Origin: Lentisphaeria bacterium | Lineage (GTDB): Bacteria > Verrucomicrobiota > Lentisphaeria > Oligosphaerales > Oligosphaeraceae | Assembly (NCBI GenBank): GCA_024405215.1 | Contig: JAKSPB010000001.1 | Span: 48,104 to 112,103, forward strand | Length of the DNA: 64,000 bases | Direction: 5' to 3' | Shown: one piece after another, positions 50,687 through 60,100 of the stretch | Numbering within the stretch: position 1 is the first letter of the stretch | How the letters are laid out: each line of letters starts with the position of its first letter | Translations under genes and position numbers: made by a program | The notes under the pieces: generated by a model | Database searches by the model: none | Seen by the model: only the letters and a program-made list of their open reading frames with translations | What the model was told of the DNA's origin: nothing

Positions 50687-53600
50687 AAGAACTGAAATTT
50701 GAGTCCAACCTAGGCTTTCAGCAGGAGGCCATCCATGCGATAACAGACATCTTCGCAGGACAGAAAGTCTGCCAGAGCAACTTCACTGTCCGCAGACTGC
50801 CGGAGGAGCTGAATTTCGCAGGCGATTCCATGGGCTACGCCAATAGCCTGGCGCTTCTTCCGGAGGAGATCCTGGAGAACGTCCACGCCATCCAGCTGAG
50901 GAACGGGCTGGCGCAGTCTCCGGAGGCGATGACGAAGACCATGAATTTCAGCATCTGGATGGAGACGGGCACGGGCAAGACATACGTCTATCTGCGGACC
51001 ATCTTCGAATTGAACAAACTCTACGGCTGGACGAAGTTCATCATCGTAGTCCCCAGCATCGCCATCAAGGAGGGCGTCAAGACATCGCTGGACCTGATGA
51101 GCAGCCACTTCAAGGCTCAATACAACAACATCCCCTTCGACTATTTCATCTACGATTCCGAAAAGCTGAACCAGGTGCGGAACTTCGCCGTCTCCAGCAG
51201 CATCCAGATCATGGTCATCAACATCGACGCCTTCCGCAAGGTGGCGGTCGATCCGAAGAAGGAAAGCAAGGCGAACATCATCCACCGCTATCACGACAAG
51301 ATGCTGGGCCGCCCCATCGACTTCATCGCCTCCTGCCATCCCGTGGTCGTCATCGACGAACCCCAGAGCGTGGACAACACGGACAAGGCGAAGGAGGCAC
51401 TGGCCTATCTGAATCCGTTGTGCACGTTGCGCTATTCCGCAACCCATCGCAAGAAGGACCGCTTCTGCATGATGTACAAGCTGGATTCCGTGGACGCATA
51501 CGAGCAGAAGCTGGTCAAGCAGATCGTGGTGGCCGGCATCGGCGTGGAGCACAGCCACAACAAGCCGTATGTGCGGCTGGTCTCCACCAGCAACCAGGGC
51601 GGCAGGGTTTCCGCCAAGGTGGAGCTGGATGCCCTGGTCAGGGGCGCGGTGGTCCGCAAGACCGTCAAGGTGGAAGCGGGCGACACCCTCTTCCAGAAGT
51701 CCGGCAAGCGCAGCATCTACGATGGATACCAAATTGACGACATCAGCTGCAAGGAGGACAATGAATACATCCTCTTCCTGAACCAGACGGAGCCACTCCG
51801 AATCAACCAGGTCCTCGGCGGAACGGACGACGACGCCATCAAGCGCCTGCAAATCCGCAAGACCATCGAGGAGCATCTGGACCGTGAGTTGCAGCTGAAG
51901 CATCTCGGCATCAAGGTCCTGAGCCTCTTCTTCATCGACCGCGTTGCCAACTACCGGGAATACGATGCAGACGGAAATGCCCAGAAGGGAAAATACGCCA
52001 GATGGTTCGAGGAGGAATACGCGAAACAGATCCGCAAGCCTAAATACGACCCCCTCTTCCACGACGTGGACATCGAGACCCTTCCCGCGAAGGTGCACGA
52101 CGGCTATTTCTCCATCGACAAGAAGGGCCGCGAAGTCGATACCTCCGAATCCACGCAGGCGGAGAAGGACAATGCGGAGCGCGGATATCAGCTGATCATG
52201 AAGAACAAGACGCTCTTGCTCTCCTTCGACTCTCCCGTGAAATTCATCTTCTCCCATTCCGCGTTGAAAGAAGGCTGGGACAATCCCAATGTCTTCCAGA
52301 TATGCACGTTGAACGAGATTGCCAGCGACATGCGCCGACGCCAGATGATCGGACGCGGGCTGCGCATCTGCGTCAACCAGCAGGGCGAACGCGTACCGGG
52401 CTTCGAGGTGAACACCCTGACCGTCATGGCCAACGAATCTTTCCAGGATTTCGCCACAAACCTCCAGCACGAAATCGAGGAAGAGGAGGAAATCAAGTTC
52501 GGCCTGGTAGAGGAGCACACCTTCGCCAACATCTCCATTGTCAATGAAAATGGCCAGCCGGAATATCTCGGACTGGAAAAATCCAAGTTGATTTTCGAGG
52601 ACTTGAAGGCACGGCGGTTGATTTCGGCATCCGGCATCGTGCAGGAAGACTTGAAGAAAGAGCTCCGAGACGGCACCATCACCTATCCCGCCGAAGTCGC
52701 AAAGCACGCGAATCTGATCTCGGCGGTGCTGAAGAAGATCTGCGGCAGCCTGAACATCAAGGACAAAGACAAGGCACACCCCATCTCCCTGAACAAGGAG
52801 CGCTTCCTCTCGCCGGAGTTCAAGGAGCTGTGGGACAAGATCAAATACAAGACCACCTACCGCGTGGACTTCAAGCCGGAGGAACTCCTGGCGGAATGCG
52901 TCAGCCAGCTCAAGGACGAGGCAAAGCTGGTCGTGACATACCCCAAATACATCTTCGGCAGAGGTAAGGTCAATGTGACCCAGGGCGGCGTGACCATCAC
53001 GGACGAGAAGAACCAGACCCAGCCCTTCACCTTCGACGACTTCGCCATTCCGGATGTCATCAGCCACCTGCAGAACGAGACCAATCTGACCCGGAAGACC
53101 CTGGCGGATATGCTGGTCAAATCCGGCAGGCTGAACGACTTCAAGAAGAATCCGCAGATGTTCATCGACGGCGCCGTCGCCATCATCAAGAACGTCATGG
53201 GAACCTTCCTCACGAAGGGAATCAAATACCAGAAGATCGCCGACGAGATCTGGGCGCAGGAGCTCTTTGAAAGCAACGAACTGCAAGGATACCTGAACCA
53301 GAACATGATCATGACACCCCACAGCGGAATCTACGAATACACGGTCTATGATTCCGACGTCGAACGGGAGTTCGCGGAGAAGCTGGACGCCAACCAGGAC
53401 GTGAAGGTCTTCGCCAAGCTGCCGGATTGGTTCAAAATTCCCACGCCGCTGGGAACCTACAATCCCGACTGGGCCATCGTGGTGGAAAAGGAAGGACAGG
53501 AACGGCTATACTTTGTCGTGGAGACCAAGGGCACCGACCTCTATGGCGAACTGCCTCCTCAGCAAAAGGCCAAGATCGACTGCGGAAGAGAACACTTCCA

Positions 53601-53706
53601 CGCATTGATTCAAGATGGCGAAATACAGTTTGTCGCTCCTGTCGCTAGCTACGACCGCTTTGACGATCTGATAAATCAGAAAGACAACGCCAATGGCCGC
53701 CGATAG
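50683..53706 (+). CDS. res: Type III restriction enzyme helicase/nuclease subunit (Res)
   Basis: 1007 residues from MKELKFESNLGFQQEAIHAIT, with GGAGG before the ATG. An SF2 helicase core has Walker A WMETGTGKTYV (92-102), IIVVPSIAIKEGV, the DEXH-box variant VVIDEPQSVDN, and motif VI MRRRQMIGRGLRI. The C terminus carries the PD-(D/E)xK nuclease: GTYNPDWAIVVEKEGQERL followed by FVVETKGT. The enzyme cuts DNA after ATP-driven communication between two inverted sites when joined to Mod. With mod broken, this res would lack its specificity and protection subunit; it is intact, so either mod is supplied elsewhere or decay is recent. Confidence 0.95.
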   Translation: MKELKFESNLGFQQEAIHAITDIFAGQKVCQSNFTVRRLPEELNFAGDSMGYANSLALLPEEILENVHAIQLRNGLAQSPEAMTKTMNFSIWMETGTGKTYVYLRTIFELNKLYGWTKFIIVVPSIAIKEGVKTSLDLMSSHFKAQYNNIPFDYFIYDSEKLNQVRNFAVSSSIQIMVINIDAFRKVAVDPKKESKANIIHRYHDKMLGRPIDFIASCHPVVVIDEPQSVDNTDKAKEALAYLNPLCTLRYSATHRKKDRFCMMYKLDSVDAYEQKLVKQIVVAGIGVEHSHNKPYVRLVSTSNQGGRVSAKVELDALVRGAVVRKTVKVEAGDTLFQKSGKRSIYDGYQIDDISCKEDNEYILFLNQTEPLRINQVLGGTDDDAIKRLQIRKTIEEHLDRELQLKHLGIKVLSLFFIDRVANYREYDADGNAQKGKYARWFEEEYAKQIRKPKYDPLFHDVDIETLPAKVHDGYFSIDKKGREVDTSESTQAEKDNAERGYQLIMKNKTLLLSFDSPVKFIFSHSALKEGWDNPNVFQICTLNEIASDMRRRQMIGRGLRICVNQQGERVPGFEVNTLTVMANESFQDFATNLQHEIEEEEEIKFGLVEEHTFANISIVNENGQPEYLGLEKSKLIFEDLKARRLISASGIVQEDLKKELRDGTITYPAEVAKHANLISAVLKKICGSLNIKDKDKAHPISLNKERFLSPEFKELWDKIKYKTTYRVDFKPEELLAECVSQLKDEAKLVVTYPKYIFGRGKVNVTQGGVTITDEKNQTQPFTFDDFAIPDVISHLQNETNLTRKTLADMLVKSGRLNDFKKNPQMFIDGAVAIIKNVMGTFLTKGIKYQKIADEIWAQELFESNELQGYLNQNMIMTPHSGIYEYTVYDSDVEREFAEKLDANQDVKVFAKLPDWFKIPTPLGTYNPDWAIVVEKEGQERLYFVVETKGTDLYGELPPQQKAKIDCGREHFHALIQDGEIQFVAPVASYDRFDDLINQKDNANGRR

Positions 53707-53810
53707 CGCTCGTTTCGTTCCCATTCCTCTTCCGGGCGCGTTCTAGGGAACTCCGGAACCGAATTTGCTTCCGACTACGGTTGGCTTCGATTCTTAAGAT
53801 ATGCGGCGCT

Positions 53811-53903
53811 CAGGTCAAGTCCGCCACGGATAATGACGGCGACTACAGCCTGGAGAATCCGGACATGAGGAACGCCAGCCCATTTCCTGAACTTGGACCA
53901 TGA
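53811..53903 (+). pseudogene. Scrap of phage polyvalent protein
   Basis: QVKSATDNDGDYSLENPDM is almost identical to the QVKSATGNNGDYSLDNPDV end motif of the polyvalent protein at the left edge of the window, 53 kb away, and reads in the same direction. Only about 25 residues remain before the frame ends. It shows that a related prophage or mobile element once lay next to the restriction locus. Confidence 0.75.
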
Positions 53904-53905
53904 AA

Positions 53906-53940
53906 AAATCCCCGGTTGCCAAATGGCCGACCGGGGATTT
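53906..53940. terminator. Bidirectional terminator between res and the helical-repeat gene
   Basis: AAATCCCCGG (53906-53915) pairs with CCGGGGATTT (53931-53940), with A/T runs on both sides, so it can stop transcription from either direction. Confidence 0.85.
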
Positions 53941-53966
53941 TTGGCATTGCCGTATGAGGGCGAATG

Positions 53967-55154
53967 CTACTTCAGGTCTTTCAGGGTTTTGTCCAACTGC
54001 TTGAGGTCGGAGGGCTTTTCTGTGCCGGTGGCCTCGCATTCGGCCACAAGCGCGGCGAGCTGTTCGGCTGTATAACCCATGTTCCAGAGAGCCTTGATTG
54101 CTTTGGTGCGCTCGGTGAGACGCAGGGTGTTGTCAGTCACGTAGGGTACCAGCAGGGGCTGGATTTCCTCGGGCTTGAACCACGGAGACTTCTCGCGCCA
54201 CTTCTCCATGGTCTTGTCCTGGGCTTTCATGGAGAGCGCCTGCAGGATCGGCATGGCGGGGAGCTCCTTCGATCTTGGAAGTTCCTTCAGGTATTTCACG
54301 GTGAGCTCGTATGCCTTCTGGGAATTGAAGGCGAAGAGCGGGAAATTCCACCAGAGAATGACGACGCCCTCCAGAGCGTCCTTGTGGAATTTCGCCTGGT
54401 CCTTGTCGGCGAGTATCTTCTCGTAGGGGGCGAGAACCGCTTCGTTGCCGACGCGGGCCGCGTAGCGGCACACCGCGCTGCGGACTTTTGCGTCCTTTTC
54501 ATTGAGGATCATGTCGACGTATTTGTCCACCAGCGCCTGGACCTTGTTGTTCCAGGTGGAAGCACAGTGAATGGTCGCCATGTAGCGGATTTCCGCATCG
54601 GCGCTGTCGAGCTGCGAGACCAGGAACCTTGCGATTCCGGGGTTCTTGTTGCCTTCGTTGCGTAACTTCTGGATCAGGACGCCGAGGACGATGGGGTCCT
54701 TTTCCGTGTCCATGATCTTCTGGCACAGCGCGGAGTTCTTGTTGCTGATGCCAGTCAGGAAGGTGGGCATCAGGGACAAGGCCTTCGCACGGACCTTCGC
54801 ATTCTCATGCTCGAGAAGACGGGGGAGGAATTCGTCCATGGATGGCATCTGGTATTTCTTGGAGATGGCGTTCATCGCCTTTGTGACGTAGTTCGACTTG
54901 AAGGAATACTGCTCCTTGGGATTGACCTCCACGTCAGCGTAGGCGAGAATCATCGCCTCGTAGGCGACCGGTGCGAGAATGGGCTTTTTCTTGGCGTCGG
55001 CTGCGGGGGTGTTCTTGGCGTTGTCTGCCATGGCGACAAGGCCTTCCTCGGTTTTCGCCGCGGCAGAGAGCATGTCTTCGGCGGGGGTGGCGTTCAAAAT
55101 GATGCCTGCGAGCAAAAGAACGCCGCATAGAATGTTGCAGAAACGACTATTCAT
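53967..55154 (-). CDS. Secreted helical-repeat (HEAT-like) protein
   Basis: 395 residues with a signal peptide (MNSRFCNILCGVLLLAGIILNATPA). The rest is helical with repeating short helices (LPRLLEHENAKVRAKALSLMPTFL, IRYMATIHCASTWNNKVQALVDKYVD, DAKVRSAVCRYAARVGNEAVLAPYEKIL), each with K-V-R-A-type turns as in HEAT or PBS-lyase repeats. No catalytic motif is seen. It may bind protein partners in the periplasm. The gene is convergent with res and separated from it by a bidirectional terminator. Its 5' flank is a 720-bp gene-free region containing a repeat. Confidence 0.72.
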   Translation of the reverse strand: MNSRFCNILCGVLLLAGIILNATPAEDMLSAAAKTEEGLVAMADNAKNTPAADAKKKPILAPVAYEAMILAYADVEVNPKEQYSFKSNYVTKAMNAISKKYQMPSMDEFLPRLLEHENAKVRAKALSLMPTFLTGISNKNSALCQKIMDTEKDPIVLGVLIQKLRNEGNKNPGIARFLVSQLDSADAEIRYMATIHCASTWNNKVQALVDKYVDMILNEKDAKVRSAVCRYAARVGNEAVLAPYEKILADKDQAKFHKDALEGVVILWWNFPLFAFNSQKAYELTVKYLKELPRSKELPAMPILQALSMKAQDKTMEKWREKSPWFKPEEIQPLLVPYVTDNTLRLTERTKAIKALWNMGYTAEQLAALVAECEATGTEKPSDLKQLDKTLKDLK

Positions 55155-55371
55155 GATAGGAAGGGATTGTTGGTGATGTGTTGTGGTGGTTTCCGGAACT
55201 TGCGAAGGAAATCCTGAACCCCATGCAGAGACGCTGCTTCCAGAAAAAACTGACGCGTTTCTGTAAAATGCAGGATTCGACGAACTCGGGAACCAGACGG
55301 ATAGTACGAATAAGATAATATTCTATTTGGGAATTGCATTCTTAAGTTGCCTGCGTGTTCTGATGCCGCGG

Positions 55372-55416
55372 TTTCCCGAGGTTTGCGCTTCGTGCACAGG
55401 GCAAGTCCGTATCGTC
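55372..55416. repeat. 45-bp intergenic repeat (copy 2)
   Basis: Second copy of the TTTCCCGAGGTTTGCGC repeat found at 6710-6754. It lies in the gene-free stretch 55155-55877, which otherwise holds AT-rich DNA and the full-length MITE-like repeat at its right end. Confidence 0.45.
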
Positions 55417-55554
55417 AAGCAATAACGGCAACGTTCTGTATGCAGGTCCTGCCACATATGCCCTGGAGGATATACATGTTTGATAGGATAGTATACATTA
55501 TTCTGCAGCTCTATAGAGTTGCAATATGATTTGATGATATAGTATTCAACATTT

Positions 55555-55768
55555 GAGTTTTTGCAAAAGTCACTTTGGGCATTTTCGCCCTTCCGGGACA
55601 TTTAGTTCCAAGCCTGTCCTCCGTAGCCTTGGCGCAGGAGGATTCTTCTGCCTTTGCAAAGTTACGGCGAGATATGCCACGTTGTAGTGGACCATGCCTT
55701 GGCGCACTTGAAGCAGGCCGTCTTCTGAATCCCTGAAAAGTGCCTTCAAAGGGATTTTTACAAGAGCT
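55555..55768. repeat. MITE-like repeat, full copy B (about 214 bp)
   Basis: It begins GAGTTTTTGCAAAAGTCAC and ends CCTTCAAAGGGATTTTTACA/AGAGC. Interior blocks TAGTGGACCATGCCTTGGCG, CACTTGAAGCAGGCCG and AATCCCTGAAAAGTGCC match copy A at 31958-32147. It carries an extra 30-base stretch (CTCCGTAGCCTTGGCGCAGG) absent from copy A. Confidence 0.75.
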
Positions 55769-55877
55769 TCATGGGGAAGGTTTGCGGAATCCTTTCGGAC
55801 GAGGGTGTCGCCGCCGACATTTTCCCTTTGTATCCTTGCCGTTTCCCGCACAAGCCTTCTTTTGAAAGGACAAGTCA

Positions 55878-57107
55878 ATGAAAAAAGTTTTCCTTTTGAT
55901 GCTTTGCTTTGCCATGACCGCCTCCGCCGTGCTTTTGCAGAATGGCGACTCCATTGCGTTCCTTGGCGACTCCATCACCGAGCACGGCTGGCGTGTGGAT
56001 CTGGGGTATATCCACCTCTGCGAAATCGCCTTCAAGGCGAATGGGCTGGACATCAAGGCCATTCCGGCCGGGCGTTCCGGGGGCAAGTCCAACGCAATGC
56101 TTGCGCGTCTGGAGGAATCCGTCCTCTCGCAGCATCCGACCTGGATGAGCCTGAGCTGCGGTGTCAACGACGTGATCCACAAGCCTGGGATTTCCTTGGA
56201 GGAATACCAGAAGAACATCACGGCAATCTTGGACGGATGTCTTGCGAACAATATCCGTGTTATGGTCATGACGGCCACCATGTGCGGCGAGGATGCCTCC
56301 CTGGAGCGGAACAACCGTGCTCTTGCCTACAATGCATGGCTGCGGGAGATTGCCCAGGAGCGTGGTCTTCCCCTGGCCGACCTGAACACTGTCATGCGGA
56401 GCGAAGTCGCCGCCTACCGGCAGGCTGGCGGAAAAGGCCTTCTCTTTACCTGGGATGGCATTCACATGAAGCTGGCCGGGAATAAGATGATGGCTGAAGG
56501 GCTCTTGAAGGCCTTTGGCTTCTCCGAGGCGCAGATGGATATTGCGAGGAAGGCCTGGCATGACGCGGAATTGAACGTCTGGCCTTCCCGGTGCATCGTT
56601 GACATCGATGGCAGAGACGAAAAGGTCATGCTCCAGGATACCACTGTATGCTCCGCTTTCTATCCGCCGGAGTATCCCGAATGGGTTGCCAAGGAGAATC
56701 CCGCCCATGAGAAATGCTACCTGCAATTCCGCGGGCGGGAGAATCTCCAGGATGAATGGCGGTCGTTTGAGTTCAGCTTTGTCCCCTCGAAAAGCGGCAC
56801 GGTGCGTTTGCGCCTCAGGGGTGTGGAAACTCCCAAAGACGCGATCCGCTGGATTGGATACGATGACTTCCAGGCCTTGGGGACCATCATTGCCAATCCA
56901 GGTTTTGAGACCCGCGAGGGCAACGCCATCGTCGCCTGGACGCTTCAGCCTTCCAGCAGGAAGTTGAATTTCGAGGATGCGTCCGAAGGCCGGAACTACG
57001 TGGAATGTGCGCAATATGTCATCGGAGAACAGACTTTGTCAGTGACCGAGGGCGTCCGTGTGACCATCCGGTTCATGGCAAAGACCGGGCGCATGATGCT
57101 GAAATGA
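55878..57107 (+). CDS. Secreted SGNH/GDSL esterase of the rhamnogalacturonan cluster
   Basis: 409 residues with a signal peptide (MKKVFLLMLCFAMTASA). The SGNH domain has block I FLGDSITEHGW (Ser33 nucleophile), block II region GRSGGKSN, block III SCGVNDV and block V WDGIHMKLAG with the Asp-x-x-His pair; a complete active site. The C-terminal 180 residues (RCIVDIDGRDEKV onward) form a beta-sandwich of carbohydrate-binding type. Such esterases deacetylate pectin or rhamnogalacturonan (CE12-like). It is followed 37 bp later by a PL26-like lyase, which supports that substrate. The full-length MITE-like repeat lies 110 bp upstream. Confidence 0.88.
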   Translation: MKKVFLLMLCFAMTASAVLLQNGDSIAFLGDSITEHGWRVDLGYIHLCEIAFKANGLDIKAIPAGRSGGKSNAMLARLEESVLSQHPTWMSLSCGVNDVIHKPGISLEEYQKNITAILDGCLANNIRVMVMTATMCGEDASLERNNRALAYNAWLREIAQERGLPLADLNTVMRSEVAAYRQAGGKGLLFTWDGIHMKLAGNKMMAEGLLKAFGFSEAQMDIARKAWHDAELNVWPSRCIVDIDGRDEKVMLQDTTVCSAFYPPEYPEWVAKENPAHEKCYLQFRGRENLQDEWRSFEFSFVPSKSGTVRLRLRGVETPKDAIRWIGYDDFQALGTIIANPGFETREGNAIVAWTLQPSSRKLNFEDASEGRNYVECAQYVIGEQTLSVTEGVRVTIRFMAKTGRMMLK

Positions 57108-57144
57108 TGGTTGGGGGCCTGAAAACATACGGAGGGAACTAAAA

Positions 57145-60100
57145 ATGACCGAGGAGTCTTTTGCAAAAGTCCAAGGGAAGATGCTTGCAATCACTGCGTT
57201 TGTTTTTGGGATCATACTGTCTGGCGCGGTGCGGCTGGACGGGCAGATTCCTTACAAGGCGACGGGGCCAGCGAAGTATCCGGTGGAATACTATCGGTAC
57301 TATTCACCGCAGGTGCAGTATCTGCCTCTTTCCGACAAGGGGCTTTCCTATGACGACATCGGCAGGGAGGCCCTTGCCTTCGACTCCAGCGAGCCGATTC
57401 CCCGTGCGCACTTCTTCTCCGCGCAGGATGGACAGCCTTCCGACTATCCGGCCACAGCCGTTCCCGTGGAACTTCTGGAGGAGGATGGCGTGGCGCGGGA
57501 GGCGCAAATCCGTTTCGGTTTTCCCTTTCCCGAAGGCGCCATCCGCAACTTGGAGAATGTCCGTGTGCTCTCAGCCTCAAAGGAACCGGTTCCCAGCCAA
57601 AAAAGCATAACGGCGCTCTGGCCGGACCGATCCGTCCGGTGGGTTCTTTTGCAATTCCGTGCGCCTCTTGCGGGCAATGAGCGCACGGAGTATTTTGTGG
57701 AGTTCGGCAGCGGGGTCCAGGATCCCATCGCAGAACATCCCCGAATGCTCACGGAAAGTGCGGAGCAAATCCATGTTGACACGGGTGTGCTTCAGGCAGA
57801 CATCTCCAAGACGGCATTCCGCCTGCTGGAACAAGTCATCTGCCAGGGAAAGGCCGTTGGTTCCTTTGCTCCGGAAGGCATTTGCGCAGTCAACGAAGGC
57901 GGCGAGAGGTTTGGCAGTGCCTCTGCTGTGCCGTCGCTGGTGGAAATCACCGAAAATGGCCCGCAGAACGCGACGCTTCTTGTGGAGGGCGACTGGGGCG
58001 AGGCGCACATCGGGAAGTATTCCGCACGGCTTTTTTTCCAGGCCGGGTCTCCTGTGGTGGAGATGGAAATCTCCTATGGCAATTGCGAACTGGCACACGA
58101 GTTCACCGACATTACTTCCCTGGGGTTCTCCTTTGTGCCCGCCTCCGTACCTGAACAATTGACCATGGACGGATTTGCGGTTGGCCAGAAGGGGCGGATC
58201 TTCCAGCAAACCGACGAGATTCTCTCCGTCGGCTGCGTGGAGCAGAAGCAGCGCATCAGCGGCACGGGGCGGCTTCTCTGCCAGCAAGGCACCGTCGCTT
58301 TCCGGTTGCACGACGCCTGGCAGCGCTATCCCAAGGCCTTCAGTCTTTCCGAACAGGGCATGGCTTTCGAACTCCTTCCGGAATTGCCATCCAGGACTTT
58401 CGGAACCGACCTGCCGTTCTATCTGCAATTTCCGTTCTGCGAAGGGAAATACCGTTTCAAGTGGGGCATTCGCTTCACGGAAAAGGTGACGATTGACTTC
58501 AGCGGTTCTTCCTCTGCGGCAGTGATGTCCGCGCGAAAGGTCATTCCCTGCATCTCACAGGATTATCTCTCTGAAAACCGGCTCTTCCCCGGAGTCCTGC
58601 CCCAGGGCGACGCCACCTTCGCGGAATGGAACCGCAATGCCCTGAGCGCCTTCCGAGAACATATGAAAATCAAGGAAAAGCAGCGGGAATACGGCTTTCT
58701 CAACTACGGGGACTTCTATGGCGAGCGCGGAATCAACTGGACGAACAACGAATATGATTTCGCCCACGGCCTCGGCATGCTCTTCCTGCGGACGAGGGAC
58801 CGGGAGTGCTATCGCTGGGCGAGAATCGCCGCGCGGCACCAGGCGGATGTGGATATCATCCACGCCTATCCCGACCAGCTCTATCTCGGCACGCAGTGCC
58901 AGCATTCCATCGGCCATACGGGGGCGAAAAGAAACACGGATGCCACTTGGAGCTATTTCCTGAACGACAACAACTGGGGAAATGCCGGCCATACCTGGAG
59001 CGAAGGCATGATCGAAAGCTGGCTGTTCGAGGGAGATGCCAATGTCCTGGACACCGCTTTGGCCATGGGGGAACACCTCACGCGCTATGCCGCGCCCATG
59101 TTCAAGCGCCTGGGGACTCACGAGCGTTCCGCCGGGTGGCTGTTGAAAGCCCTCATGCCCTTCTATGCGCTGACCGGCGAACAGCGATATCTGGACGCCG
59201 CGTTGCGCGTCACCGAAATTGCCCTTGGCGAACAGAAATTCGCCGAGGGCGGCGCCTGGCCCCATCTGCTTCCGGGCGACCATGCCGGCTTCTACAAGCG
59301 CGAGGAGACCTACGGCAATTGCCCGTTCCTCATCAACGTCCTACTGGAAGGCCTGGCGGCAGTCTATGCGCAGAATGGCGATCCCCGGATTGCCAGGAGC
59401 ATCGTCAGCGGCGCCAAGTGGCTTTCCCGGGCCTTTGACAGCGACCAGTTCGCCTGGCCTTATTCCGCCCAGTTCGACGGGCGTCCATGCACGAAACTCC
59501 GCAACGACGACAACCTTCTGGCCTCATCCGGGATGATGCTTGGCGGGTTGCTGGCCGATGACGATGAGATTTTCGATCAGTGCAGGAACATCATGCTCTC
59601 CTCTTCGTTTACGGGCGTCAATCCGCATAACAACAAGATTTCCATTGATTTGAGCTTGAGTTCGAATCTGATGCAGGCGATGATGGAGTATCAGAAAAAA
59701 CACCCCGAGGTAAAGCCCTACCATTACAGCCTTGAGGAAATCAATGCCATGCTGGACTGCAGAAAGCAGCCTCAGTTCCGGATACGCGGGCCGGAATTGA
59801 AGTCCTTCCGCGTCATCCTGCAGAAGGAGAACGCGACCTTGAAGCTGCTGCGTCTGCGGCATGGAAGCCGTCCGAATCCGAAGCCTGAATGCGAGGTCGT
59901 TGTTTCTTCTCCGGACGGCAGGGAAATCTTCAGAAGGAGCTACGGCACGTCGGAAATCAGAAGAGAGGAGGAAGTGCCCGTTGCCGGAAAGGCGGGGGAC
60001 GAAATCACCGTCCTGGTGTCCGATGACCTGACGGGCATCTGGAGTGTCCTGCCTAATGACGGCTACGCCGTCTATGCGGAGATCGGCGAGGGAAATATCG

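Noticed and set aside
50710..53322. An 870-codon minus-strand frame
   Set aside because: Antisense to res; no family features, composition of a shadow frame.
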